Source: a virus
IMG/VR virus record: IMGVR_UViG_3300048024_000375
Coordinates: 1-35,120 of that record
Direction: 5' to 3' (one strand)
DNA: 35,120 nt
This document shows, piece by piece, positions 1 to 8,471 of this stretch. Numbering within the stretch: the stretch's first letter is position 1; each line of letters begins with the position of its first letter. A model generated the notes under the pieces. That model had not been told where the DNA came from, made no database searches, and was given only the letters and a program-made list of their open reading frames with translations. Both the position numbers and the translations under genes were made by a program.

Positions 1-2621
1 GTTATGAACTGTCGGTTTGTTGATGTTTTTGTTGTTATTACATCAGCAGTTTTTAAAGTTGTGCTTGAAGTGTAAGAGTTAATTTTTTCATCTAGTATAC
101 TACCAAATGCTCTAGCAATCCTAGGATCATCACCAGGTCCTTCTAATCCTGGAACTAATTGGGACGACCAAACAGGAATTTCTCTTGCTGTTTCTTCTAT
201 ATTTTCTTCATTTTCTGGTTTTGGGTTTTCACCATCTGGGTCGTCAGATGAATCACTGGATGTTGGACTATTAGCATTTGCTGATATTCTGTTTTTTGTA
301 AGTTGGGCGTTTACGGCTTGTCTTAAACTGTCACTTTTTCGTATGGCTTCAACCAAATCTGATTCTTCTTTACTACCTTTATTTGTTAATGCTGTTTCTA
401 AAAATTCTCTACCAAACATTCCTGTATTTGGATTTGCTAATTGTTCTGTTAGTCCACTTGCTTCAGCCTTTAATTCGCCTGCATCATCTTTTAAATCATT
501 AATAAATTTTAAAATATTATCTTTTTGTTGCTGTTCGGTAGCCTTATCACTAGGTGAATTTAACAGCACATTGTCAGACTTGTTTGCTTCATCTAAAGTT
601 AAATCACCTGATAATGCATATGCTAATTGTTCTTGCGGATTTCCCATACCATAAAAAGGTACACTAAGTACATAGGCTTCATCAAATTTTAAATCCATAT
701 TTATGATCTGGTCGTTCAACCCTGTAAACATATAGAGGTATTCTTTTGATATTTTTAATTCATTTAATCTAGAGGTGATATCCTCCGCACTTAAAGACAT
801 GCTTAGTTCATTTGCCGAAATACCAATATCAGCTCTAGCATTTTTTATTAATGTCACTGAGTACTCGATTTTGGATTTATAGTTGTTATTTAATGGATCG
901 TATGCACTATCACTTAGATCAGTATTAATAAAATGTTCAATATCATACCAATATACATATGTTTGGTCTGTGTTTACGCCTTTAGATGGGTCTTCAAAAT
1001 CTACCAGTCTAGTTGCTTTGCTCATAAGATCATAACATAAACTCATAATACTGTTTACAGCATCATATACTGACCTGCCTTGCGGAATGTTTATTCTTAC
1101 GCGGCTAGGCTCTTCTAAAATTGTTTTAAATTTTTGTCTATTTGCTCCCTCTTTATATTTTTCGGTACTAAAATCTGTTGCCACCGCAGATATGGGAGAA
1201 CTGTTTAATGATCCTGGTGGCTCTAAATTAATAGTACCATAATTAGTATAAACTGTAGGAGCATCATTACTTTGAAAAGAGGCATCTCCATAGGCACCCA
1301 CATGTGAACTATACCACTCAGGGGTATTGGCTTTCTCTACTGGAGTTACTTTTTCTGGATCAATAAACAGTTTGTCACCTATGTAGTCAAGTGTATCTTT
1401 GTATGTGATTAAATTACCATTTTTATCAAATTGTTCTCCAGTTTCTGGATCTTCATTCCATACCTCAGGCCTAAAAATATTATTAAAATTAATCCTAAAT
1501 TCTGTTTTTGCTGGATTACCTTCTGAAACTAAATCATTCTGAACAGAGTTCAATCTATTCTGCAAACTAAATAATAGAGATGATATAGTGTCTCCTTCAA
1601 TTACTATTTCTTCTTTTAATAATGTATACTCAGGGAATCTAGCAACATCTTGCCCAATATGGGCAGTACAATTATATGTGGTTCCTTGTGGTTGTATATC
1701 CATATCAAATTTAAGATATGCTAGTTCATATATAAATTTTCTACCAATTTGCTCTGGGTCTGCTTTTCCATTTGGTTCATCTCCACTTGGGTCATCTGGA
1801 TAACCTTTAAAAGTAACTTCTAAATAAAAAGGCACTAGTCCGCCACCTGTGATTACTGCTTCTTGGTTCTTATTTGTAGGTTCAAATGAACCAGTGTTTG
1901 TGTAACCCAAGTATGCTTTAGCGGCCGCTAACCTATCCAGTAAACTTACACTACCAGGTTCAGTTAAAGTAAATCCAACACTAGTACCAACACTAGTTGT
2001 TTTTCCTTTTACTGGTTCTGATAGGAAGTGTTCTATATCCATATTATCTATTGTGATATCTGTAGCACTAGTTTCTGCTATTACTACTATTTTCTCTGCT
2101 TCTTCTGGAAGATCTATTTCATATTTAATTGAGCTTTTTTCATCTGGAACTTCCTGATTACGCATTGAGTTAACCCAGTTTCTTTCCATCATAAAAAGTC
2201 TTAAATGGTAGTTAGGTGTGGCATAACTATCTAGTATATTTTCGTTTACTCTGTTTGGTAAGTATTTCCCATCTCTTACAGCCGATACTGCATCTTCATC
2301 TGTTGTGTCAATATCATCAAGTAAGTTGTTGGCAATGGAGTCACCAAAATTATTATTGAAATTGTTTCTTATCTCTAATATTTGTTCGTTACTTAAAAGT
2401 TTAAAATTTTCATTTTGTTTTTGTAGAAATGAATTAATATCATCCATTGATGACGTGCTATTAAGTTTTTTGTATGCCTCATTAACTTCTCCATAGGCCG
2501 AAGTTTGTTGTTTATAGGCATTTAAAAGCAGATCATATGATTCGGATTGCAATTTATATGCTTGATTTTTCTGTCCTATCAAGTCATCTAAATTAAATTC
2601 TTCTCCGTAACCACCACGCAT
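1..2621 (-). CDS. Large baseplate-associated virion structural protein (partial, C-terminus off the window)
   Basis: Reading the minus strand from ATG at 2619-2621 gives an open frame of 873 codons that runs through the left edge, so the C-terminus is missing. The start follows an AGGA ribosome site and lies 1 nt after the gp53-like gene's stop. The first ~120 residues are Gln/Asn/Lys-rich and probably coiled. The middle has beta-rich segments such as PFYLEVTFKGY and INIPQGRSVYDAV. Near the left edge comes a disordered Ser/Asp/Glu/Pro-rich stretch. I see no lysozyme or protease motif. It is last in a minus-strand cassette behind gp48-like and gp53-like genes, so a baseplate hub or wedge role is inferred from context. 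Large virion structural proteins of this kind are known in marine T4-like phages. The exact T4 counterpart (gp5/gp27 or another) is not established. Confidence 0.6.
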   Translation of the reverse strand, partial: MRGGYGEEFNLDDLIGQKNQAYKLQSESYDLLLNAYKQQTSAYGEVNEAYKKLNSTSSMDDINSFLQKQNENFKLLSNEQILEIRNNFNNNFGDSIANNLLDDIDTTDEDAVSAVRDGKYLPNRVNENILDSYATPNYHLRLFMMERNWVNSMRNQEVPDEKSSIKYEIDLPEEAEKIVVIAETSATDITIDNMDIEHFLSEPVKGKTTSVGTSVGFTLTEPGSVSLLDRLAAAKAYLGYTNTGSFEPTNKNQEAVITGGGLVPFYLEVTFKGYPDDPSGDEPNGKADPEQIGRKFIYELAYLKFDMDIQPQGTTYNCTAHIGQDVARFPEYTLLKEEIVIEGDTISSLLFSLQNRLNSVQNDLVSEGNPAKTEFRINFNNIFRPEVWNEDPETGEQFDKNGNLITYKDTLDYIGDKLFIDPEKVTPVEKANTPEWYSSHVGAYGDASFQSNDAPTVYTNYGTINLEPPGSLNSSPISAVATDFSTEKYKEGANRQKFKTILEEPSRVRINIPQGRSVYDAVNSIMSLCYDLMSKATRLVDFEDPSKGVNTDQTYVYWYDIEHFINTDLSDSAYDPLNNNYKSKIEYSVTLIKNARADIGISANELSMSLSAEDITSRLNELKISKEYLYMFTGLNDQIINMDLKFDEAYVLSVPFYGMGNPQEQLAYALSGDLTLDEANKSDNVLLNSPSDKATEQQQKDNILKFINDLKDDAGELKAEASGLTEQLANPNTGMFGREFLETALTNKGSKEESDLVEAIRKSDSLRQAVNAQLTKNRISANANSPTSSDSSDDPDGENPKPENEENIEETAREIPVWSSQLVPGLEGPGDDPRIARAFGSILDEKINSYTSSTTLKTADVITTKTSTNRQFI

Positions 2622-2622
2622 G

Positions 2623-2925
2623 TTAGTTCCTCACAACTCTTTGTACAGCACTTTCAGACGGTAATATAATATCTACACCTGTTTTAAAATCTCTTATTGG
2701 GTCATACAGTACATCTGGATTTCTTAATGCAAATACCCACCACAGTTCTGAAGAACCGTATAGTTTATCTGCTAACACATCAGGTCTTTCATCGTAATCA
2801 GGTTCTATAGTGTATACTGCATCACCATTGCTTTGCACAATTTTAGGCAGAGTATTTAAATCCAAAAACTTCTTGTCAAAAATTCTTGGGCTTTTAATAA
2901 ATGAGTTTTTGTTATACTTAGACAT
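2623..2925 (-). CDS. 53: Baseplate wedge protein, gp53-like
   Basis: This 100-residue protein contains the block RPDVLADKLYGSSELWW (about residues 48-64), followed by FALRNPD. It closely resembles the conserved segment of T4 gp53, PEELANAIYGNPQLYW. gp53 is a baseplate wedge subunit needed to assemble wedges around the hub. The protein is about half the length of T4 gp53 (196 aa), as in a minimal or LysM-like version of the domain. The C-terminal GVDIILPSE segment is also LysM-like. The ATG overlaps the stop of the upstream gp48-like gene (TAATG), implying coupled translation, with AAGGATT as a weak ribosome site. Family assignment is by motif recognition; a generic LysM-type baseplate protein is the alternative. 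Confidence 0.65.
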   Translation of the reverse strand: MSKYNKNSFIKSPRIFDKKFLDLNTLPKIVQSNGDAVYTIEPDYDERPDVLADKLYGSSELWWVFALRNPDVLYDPIRDFKTGVDIILPSESAVQRVVRN

Positions 2926-3812
2926 TAAATAAATCCTTTCTTGTAATTTTTTCCACTTCTTAGAGCATCCAGATCAAATTCTTTTCTGACTTTCTTAGGT
3001 GTGTATGCTGGTGTTAAGTTAATCTGTAGGTTAAATCTAACAGGAACATAAGTAGTTTGTTCTCCAGTCTCACCAGGTATCTTTGATTTTACAGGAATAT
3101 AGTCTACATCATTAGGAAGTTGTAAGTTATAGTCTCTAACAACTACAGGAACTTTGTTAAATCCGTGATCGCCCATGTACTCAAATATTAACACTGGCGG
3201 TGGTGTACCATATCTACCGTTCTCTATTGCACTTTCTCCAAAATAGGATTTTGTAACCGATCTGCAGAAATGTATTATTGCTAAAAGATATTGAGCTTCA
3301 TAAATATCATTTGCAAAAAAATCTGCTGTAACAGGTAGCATAGGCGGTCTACTATAATTATAAGTTACCACAGGATAATTCATACCATGTGCTAAATGCT
3401 CATTGTATTCGTTTAAACCAGCCAAGAAGATAAGTGGTGTCTCTTGCCAAATCAATCCACCTCTTTTTTTAAGTGGTGCTAATAAACTGTTAGGGTCGTT
3501 TTCTGTTCCATATATAGAGTCTTTTCCTGCATTTTTAGGCCGTAGTCTTGCTCGCCAGTCAACATTCCTAGGTTTTGCACCTGCTTGATCTTTTACTGAT
3601 ATTAGGCCTGAATTTGCTACTTGTTGTTGTAGTGTAGCAGAACGGTTTGCTAACAAGTCCATGAAAGCATTATCTTTATAGTTTTCTATTCCGCCGCCTA
3701 AACCAGGAAAAAAAGCACCCACAATGGATTGTAACCTGGGATCAAGTTTACCCATCTCTTTGCCGATTTTGTTATTAATTTTGCTATTAACTGATTTAAA
3801 AAATTTTGACAT
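2925..3812 (-). CDS. 48: Baseplate tail-tube cap protein, gp48-like
   Basis: This 295-residue virion protein is inferred to cap the baseplate end of the tail tube. An Ala/Gly-rich N-terminus is followed by DWRARLRPK, then GGLIWQETP, YNYSRPPMLPVTADF, a helix DIYEAQYLLAIIHFCRSVTK, then GTPPPVL, and VPVVVRDYNLQLPNDVDYI. This order is typical of marine T4-like gp48/gp54-type junction proteins. I chose the ATG at 3812 rather than the in-frame ATG 11 codons upstream at 3845. A strong AGGAG lies just before 3812, and the late-promoter box at 3830-3837 predicts an mRNA start near 3824, downstream of the first ATG. First gene of a minus-strand late operon with the gp53-like gene. gp54 is the main alternative. 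Confidence 0.65.
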   Translation of the reverse strand: MSKFFKSVNSKINNKIGKEMGKLDPRLQSIVGAFFPGLGGGIENYKDNAFMDLLANRSATLQQQVANSGLISVKDQAGAKPRNVDWRARLRPKNAGKDSIYGTENDPNSLLAPLKKRGGLIWQETPLIFLAGLNEYNEHLAHGMNYPVVTYNYSRPPMLPVTADFFANDIYEAQYLLAIIHFCRSVTKSYFGESAIENGRYGTPPPVLIFEYMGDHGFNKVPVVVRDYNLQLPNDVDYIPVKSKIPGETGEQTTYVPVRFNLQINLTPAYTPKKVRKEFDLDALRSGKNYKKGFI

Positions 3813-3829
3813 TTTATCTCCTGTACTAG

Positions 3830-3837
3830 TATTTATC
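3830..3837 (-). promoter_or_regulatory. Late promoter (GATAAATA) for the baseplate operon
   Basis: Minus-strand GATAAATAC, one T-to-G change from the T4 late consensus TATAAATA, which sigma gp55 reads. The predicted start near 3824 gives a leader of about 12 nt containing the AGGAG of the gp48-like gene. Confidence 0.75.
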
Positions 3838-3872
3838 GTTTTCATTAAAACATATTTTAATTGGCCGCTTTT

Positions 3873-3880
3873 TATAAATA
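3873..3880 (+). promoter_or_regulatory. Late promoter candidate (exact TATAAATA) upstream of gp55
   Basis: An exact T4 late consensus, TATAAATAC, pointing at the gp55 cluster, 12 nt upstream of the start of a sigma70-type -35 box. It would give a late transcript with a leader of about 70 nt over gp55, gp47 and gp46. Match by sequence only. Confidence 0.5.
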
Positions 3881-3884
3881 CTTA

Positions 3885-3912
3885 TTGACATACACTAAAG
3901 ACTGTGTATAAT
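3885..3912 (+). promoter_or_regulatory. Sigma70-type early promoter
   Basis: Exact TTGACA at 3885-3890 and exact TATAAT at 3907-3912 with a 16-nt spacer, inside a TGTGTATAAT context. This is the best host-type promoter in the window. It sits about 40 nt before gp55, fitting early or middle expression of the late sigma factor and recombination nuclease. Confidence 0.8.
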
Positions 3913-3954
3913 ACTAACAATATAAATGAATTATAATTTTGAGGAGAGTTATTA

Positions 3955-4815
3955 ATGGCACAGCCTAAAAAAGTAAATTATCTTAATAATAAAGATATTC
4001 TAAAAGAAATTCACAAAAGTAAAATGACATTCTGCTGGTTAGCAGACGAAAAATACTCTGAATTCGATATTATACTGCAAGATGTTAAAAAAATAAACAG
4101 AAATAGTATAAAAGCCGCAAGAGAAAATAGAGCATCAAAGATGCAATCTGAAGGATATCAGGCCGCAATGGCAGTTCATGACCCTAAGGATTATAAGAAC
4201 AAGCCCAAGCAAAAACAATTTGCTGTAGACCCTAAAAGTATTCCTGTAGAGGATTTAGTGTTTCGTGTTATGACTATGGAACATATTCCTGAAGAGCCAG
4301 GCAGAAAGAAAAATCCTAAAACTGAAGCAGAGTTTTTAGCAAAAGTAAATTTTCCTCCATTTAAGCATTATGCATATGTTAGTGACGAGGTTAAAGAAGT
4401 ATCCAGAAGTCATTGGGAAGGTGGTTTAAGCAATGGTCAATTTAATTGTAAACACGGTAAAATTACTAACAAGTTAGGTCATATGTTTTTAAAACTTGTA
4501 GAAAGATATTCCCACAGAGCAAATTGGAGAGGGTATACTTACATTGATGAAATGAGAGGACAAGCATTAGTACAATTAAGTTACATCGGCTTACAGTTTA
4601 ACGAAATGAAATCAGACAACCCTTTTGCATATTATACAGCCGCAGTTAATAACAGTTTTACACGAATACTTAATTTGGAAAAAAGAAACCAAACTATCAG
4701 AGACGATATACTGATTGAGCAAGGACACTTACCAAGTTATGGCAGACAGATACAGCATGAGAACGAGATGAGAATCATTCGTGAACAAGCGAATCAAACA
4801 GATATAAACACTTAA
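3955..4815 (+). CDS. 55: Late-transcription sigma factor gp55
   Basis: Sigma factor that redirects host RNA polymerase to phage late promoters, with the sliding clamp and co-activator in T4. The hallmark region is residues ~155-255: SHWEGGLSNGQFNCKHGKIT, NKLGHMFLKLVERYS, NWRGYTYIDEMRGQALVQLS, QNPFAYYTAAVNNSFTR (here DNPFAYYTAAVNNSFTR) and LNLEKRNQTIRDDIL. These are strongly conserved in T4-like gp55. At 286 aa it is about 100 residues longer than T4 gp55 (185 aa). The basic N-terminal part (VNYLNNKDILKEIHKSK, then PVEDLVFRVMT and KVNFPPFKH) matches what I remember of marine T4-like forms. ATG follows a strong GAGGAG. gp47 follows after 5 nt. The GATAAATA boxes found across the window are its expected targets. 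Confidence 0.93.
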   Translation: MAQPKKVNYLNNKDILKEIHKSKMTFCWLADEKYSEFDIILQDVKKINRNSIKAARENRASKMQSEGYQAAMAVHDPKDYKNKPKQKQFAVDPKSIPVEDLVFRVMTMEHIPEEPGRKKNPKTEAEFLAKVNFPPFKHYAYVSDEVKEVSRSHWEGGLSNGQFNCKHGKITNKLGHMFLKLVERYSHRANWRGYTYIDEMRGQALVQLSYIGLQFNEMKSDNPFAYYTAAVNNSFTRILNLEKRNQTIRDDILIEQGHLPSYGRQIQHENEMRIIREQANQTDINT

Positions 4816-4820
4816 TACAT

Positions 4821-5837
4821 ATGTCCCAACTGTTTAAAACAGCGGCATGCTTCACGGATATTCATTACGGATTAAAACAGAACAGCCGTTTACATTTAGA
4901 AGATTGTGCCAGGTATGTGGATTGGTTTATTGCGGAAGCAAAAGCCAGAAATGCAGAAACATGTATATTCCTAGGAGACTGGCATCATCATAGAGCAAGT
5001 GTTAATGTTGCAACAATGAATGCAACTATAAAGGACCTTAAGAAAATTAATGAAGCATTTGAAACTGTTTACTTTATAACAGGAAATCATGATTTATATT
5101 ACAGAGAAAAACGTGATTTAAATAGTATAGAGTATGCTAGAGATCTATCTAATTTTGTTATGGTAGATGAGCATTTCCTACAAGATAATGTTGCTATTAT
5201 ACCTTGGCTAGTGGGCGATGAACACAAACAGGTAGCAAAAATGGATGTCAAATATATGTTTGGACATTTTGAGTTACCCTACTTTAAAATGAATGCAATG
5301 GTAGAAATGCCCGACCACGGAGGCATTAATGACAAAATGTTGAGTGGTCCTGAATATGTGTTTAGTGGTCATTTCCACAAACGTCAATATAAAAATAATA
5401 TACATTATATTGGTAATTCTTTCCCACACAATTACGCAGATGTGGACGATGACGAACGTGGCGCAATGTTCCTAACATGGGGTCAAGAGCCTCAATATGT
5501 AAATTGGACTGAGTGTCCCAAGTACAGAGTTTTTACACTAAAACAGTTATTGGATGATCACCAAAATTTATTAGACGAATATACTTATGCTAGAGTTAAA
5601 TTGGACATCAATATTAGTTATGAAGAAGCAAACTTTATCAGAGAGAAGTTTGCAGAGCAATACAAAGTACGTGAACTCCAATTATTGCCTGTAAAGGAAG
5701 AAGAAGAATTTGAAGGCGGAGAAATTAGTTTCGAAAGTGTTGACCAAATTGTTATACAACAATTAGAAACAATAGAAAGTAAAACAGTAGAAAAAGAACA
5801 ATTAATAAACATTTATAACAGCATAGAGATTGAATAG
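4821..5837 (+). CDS. 47: Recombination nuclease subunit gp47 (Mre11/SbcD-like)
   Basis: Nuclease subunit of the gp46/gp47 complex, which resects DNA ends for recombination-dependent replication and takes part in host DNA breakdown. The calcineurin-like phosphoesterase motifs are all present in order: DIH (Asp13, His15), GDWHH (Asp53), GNHD (residues 88-91), FGHFE and SGHFH. These supply the two-metal site. Length (338 aa) matches T4 gp47 (339 aa). The C-terminus is Glu-rich and would contact gp46. There is no clear Shine-Dalgarno before the ATG, so translation may depend on coupling to gp55, which ends 5 nt upstream. The TAG stop overlaps the gp46 GTG start. Confidence 0.94.
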   Translation: MSQLFKTAACFTDIHYGLKQNSRLHLEDCARYVDWFIAEAKARNAETCIFLGDWHHHRASVNVATMNATIKDLKKINEAFETVYFITGNHDLYYREKRDLNSIEYARDLSNFVMVDEHFLQDNVAIIPWLVGDEHKQVAKMDVKYMFGHFELPYFKMNAMVEMPDHGGINDKMLSGPEYVFSGHFHKRQYKNNIHYIGNSFPHNYADVDDDERGAMFLTWGQEPQYVNWTECPKYRVFTLKQLLDDHQNLLDEYTYARVKLDINISYEEANFIREKFAEQYKVRELQLLPVKEEEEFEGGEISFESVDQIVIQQLETIESKTVEKEQLINIYNSIEIE

Positions 5838-7603
5838 TGTTAAAGATTAAAAACGTATCAGCAAAAAACTTTATGAGTGTTGGCAATAACACACAGGCAG
5901 TTAATTTTGATAACTGCCAACTTACACTTGTACTGGGTCATAATTTAGACATGGGTGGAGACGGTAGCAGAAACGGTACTGGTAAAACTACTATAATAAA
6001 TGCACTCAGTTATGCATTGTATGGAGATGCACTAACAAACATTCGTAAAGATAATCTCATAAACAAAACTAATGGCAAAGGCATGATTGTTACTGTAGAG
6101 TTTGAAATAAAAGGCAAACAATACAGGATAGAACGTGGCAGACGTCCTAATATACTTAAATTTTATATTGATGGCCAAGATGCATTAGATGGTGAACAAC
6201 AAGGCGACAGCAGAGAAACACAGAAAGAAATTGAGCGAATAATAGGCTTTCCACATAATATGTTTAAGCATTTAATTGCACTAAACACTTATACTGAGCC
6301 TTTCCTGAGCATGAAAAACAACGATCAAAGGGATATGATAGAGCAATTACTGGGTATAACTGAGTTATCTCGTAAAGCAGAAGTGTTAAAAGAAAGGCAA
6401 AAAAATACTAGAGATTCAATAAAAGAAGAAGAAATTCGTATAAATGCTGTTGAAGAAAGCAATAAACGTATAGAAAAAAATATTGCTGAAATAGAAAGTC
6501 GCGGTAAGGCTTGGGAAGCCAACAAAAACTTAAAAATAGAAGAGCTTGGTAATGCTATTGTGAGTTTAGAAACTATTAATATTGACGAAGAATTAGACAA
6601 ACATAAAATAAAAACCACTCTAAAAGAACAGCAACAAGCAAAAAATATTGCAGAGCAGGAACTCAACAGAACAAAAATTTCGTTAGACAGAAGTTTAGAA
6701 AAAATAGACGAATTAAGAAGCAATCTTGCAAGTGCCGAAGCAGGTGTTTGCCCAGCATGTGAGCAACCTACGTCACATTTAGATACACACGAAGAATATA
6801 CACAAGACTTAAAAATAAAAATTGATACTGAACAAACGTATTATGACGATTTATTCCAAAGAGTTAATGGTTTAGAAGAAAGTCTCACAGATTTTGGAGA
6901 CATGCCTGAAGTTCCTGTTACATCATATAGTAATATCGAGGACGCCTTACAACACAAACACAATGTGGAAACCATGATGTCACAACTTGAGGAAAAGGCA
7001 CAGGATGAAAATCCCTATTTAGAACAGATAGACAGTTTGACAAGAACTGGAATACAAGAAATAAGTTTTGAGACTATGAATGAACTCACACACTTGCAGG
7101 AACATCAAGAATTTTTATATAAACTATTAACCAGCAAAGACAGTTTTATCCGTAAAAAGATTATAGACCAAAACATTGCATACTTAAATCACAGATTAGC
7201 ATTTTATCTGGAAAAATTAGGCTTGCCACATGATGTTAAGTTTAGTAGTGACCTTAGTGTTGAGATTACTGAATACGGTAGAGATTTAGACTTTGATAAT
7301 TTAAGTCGTGGAGAGCGTAACAGACTTATCTTAGGTTTAAGTTGGGCATTTAGAGACATGTATGAAAGTTTAAACAGGCCTATGAACCTGTTATGTATTG
7401 ACGAACTTGTGGATTCAGGTATGGATACAATGGGTGTAGAAAATGCTCTTGCAGTACTTAAAAAAATGCATCGTGAACAAGGCAAAAATATCATGTTAAT
7501 TTCCCACAAAGAAGAACTTGTGGGCAGAGTAAACAATGTATTAACTGTAGTAAAAGAGGGCGGGTTTACAGCATATAATACTGACACAGACTATGTTAAT
7601 TGA
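5837..7603 (+). CDS. 46: Recombination nuclease ATPase subunit gp46 (Rad50/SbcC-like)
   Basis: SMC-type ATPase partner of gp47. Walker A is GSRNGTGKT (residues 43-51). The Q-loop region follows. Two long coiled-coil arms flank a zinc hook, CPAC (305-308). The ABC signature is LSRGE (489-493) and Walker B is LLCIDE (518-523), with an H-loop SHKEE near 556. Every catalytic element is intact, and the 588-aa length is close to T4 gp46 (560). It starts with GTG, overlapping the gp47 stop by one base (TAGTG), so the two subunits are translationally coupled. The late segment DSGMD replaces the usual D-loop (SALD-type) wording. Confidence 0.95.
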   Translation: MLKIKNVSAKNFMSVGNNTQAVNFDNCQLTLVLGHNLDMGGDGSRNGTGKTTIINALSYALYGDALTNIRKDNLINKTNGKGMIVTVEFEIKGKQYRIERGRRPNILKFYIDGQDALDGEQQGDSRETQKEIERIIGFPHNMFKHLIALNTYTEPFLSMKNNDQRDMIEQLLGITELSRKAEVLKERQKNTRDSIKEEEIRINAVEESNKRIEKNIAEIESRGKAWEANKNLKIEELGNAIVSLETINIDEELDKHKIKTTLKEQQQAKNIAEQELNRTKISLDRSLEKIDELRSNLASAEAGVCPACEQPTSHLDTHEEYTQDLKIKIDTEQTYYDDLFQRVNGLEESLTDFGDMPEVPVTSYSNIEDALQHKHNVETMMSQLEEKAQDENPYLEQIDSLTRTGIQEISFETMNELTHLQEHQEFLYKLLTSKDSFIRKKIIDQNIAYLNHRLAFYLEKLGLPHDVKFSSDLSVEITEYGRDLDFDNLSRGERNRLILGLSWAFRDMYESLNRPMNLLCIDELVDSGMDTMGVENALAVLKKMHREQGKNIMLISHKEELVGRVNNVLTVVKEGGFTAYNTDTDYVN

Positions 7604-8396
7604 TGTATATTTTGGTGAAAACAAGTCTCACAAACTGACATATAGAATATATGACACAGACCACGGCAGATTGTTTTATGACAGAATGAAACAACAAGCC
7701 AATAATATAATCAGCAGAAAAGAATTTTATGGATTTGGTGAAACAGAACAAGACATTGTTACTGAACTGGATAAAATTAAGAATTTTGTAGCAACCAGAC
7801 TACCTGACAAGGATCTAGGAGACGATTTAAATGTCTTACACAGTGAGTTTGTGGAACTTCATGATTTTGCAGAACAAAACGACCCCGAATTGCATCAGGA
7901 ACTCAGAAACTTTAACAGCAGAATACATCATTTAGAATTTTTACAAAACAAACTCAACAGCTCAACAATTTATTTTATGTGCGATGGCGATGCTGGTGTA
8001 CCTTTACCAGAGTCTGCACTTAAACACTTTACGATTACACGAGAACCCGGAAAGTTATACATGGCATATCCACATGTGGGTAAATCATTTTATTCAATAT
8101 ATCTGGACAACGATTTAGATATTACACCTGAACAAGTAGAATGCACTACTCTGATGCGTAATACATTGTTTATGTGGTTTGGCCAAGGCGTTTATAATAC
8201 TGTAAGCAAACAGAATACTCAGATGCGTAGAATGTTTAACTTTTATACTAAGGTGCAGGAAAAAATGCCGTATGATTTTAATGATAAAAGATTAACTGTG
8301 GGTAATTTATTGTTGGGAGAACTTATTGATATGCCTGACAACATAGTAGAAATACTGGCAAAACACAAATATTTACATAGTTGGAAATGTATATAG
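7593..8396 (+). CDS. Conserved-looking hypothetical protein in the gp46/47 operon
   Basis: A 267-residue soluble protein I do not recognise. It has no signal peptide, membrane segment or nucleotide-binding motif. The N-terminus reads LIDVYFGENKSHKLTYRIYD. The middle is helical and acidic (ELHDFAEQNDPELHQELRNF). The C-terminal half includes LYMAYPHVGKSFYSIYLDND and MRNTLFMWFGQGVYN and ends in HSWKCI. Its ATG lies 11 nt inside gp46, so it is coupled to the nuclease genes and probably acts with replication or recombination. Codon use and AT content match its neighbours. Function unknown. Confidence 0.8.
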   Translation: MLIDVYFGENKSHKLTYRIYDTDHGRLFYDRMKQQANNIISRKEFYGFGETEQDIVTELDKIKNFVATRLPDKDLGDDLNVLHSEFVELHDFAEQNDPELHQELRNFNSRIHHLEFLQNKLNSSTIYFMCDGDAGVPLPESALKHFTITREPGKLYMAYPHVGKSFYSIYLDNDLDITPEQVECTTLMRNTLFMWFGQGVYNTVSKQNTQMRRMFNFYTKVQEKMPYDFNDKRLTVGNLLLGELIDMPDNIVEILAKHKYLHSWKCI

Positions 8397-8409
8397 ACAC
8401 TTCGTGTCT
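8395..8409 (+). other. Small hairpin over the stop codon
   Basis: AGACAC (8395-8400) pairs with GTGTCT (8404-8409) around a TTC loop, overlapping the preceding gene's TAG stop. Only three T residues follow, so it is a poor terminator alone but could stabilise the mRNA end together with the next hairpin. Confidence 0.4.
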
Positions 8410-8471
8410 TTACAAACTACATTCAATCGTTTCGTTTCACTCAACTCATTCATTTGTTTGTAATTTTTTTT
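8410..8471 (+). terminator. Candidate terminator of the gp55-gp47-gp46 operon
   Basis: TTACAAAC (8410-8417) can pair with GTTTGTAA (8456-8463), followed directly by eight T residues (8464-8471). The 38-nt loop is long for a classical intrinsic terminator. Placement right after the last plus-strand gene supports it. Confidence 0.5.

Noticed and set aside
343-1803. Plus-strand ORFs within the large baseplate gene
   Set aside because: They lie opposite a continuous 873-codon minus-strand frame that fits the operon; their proteins are Ser/Leu-rich and without motifs.
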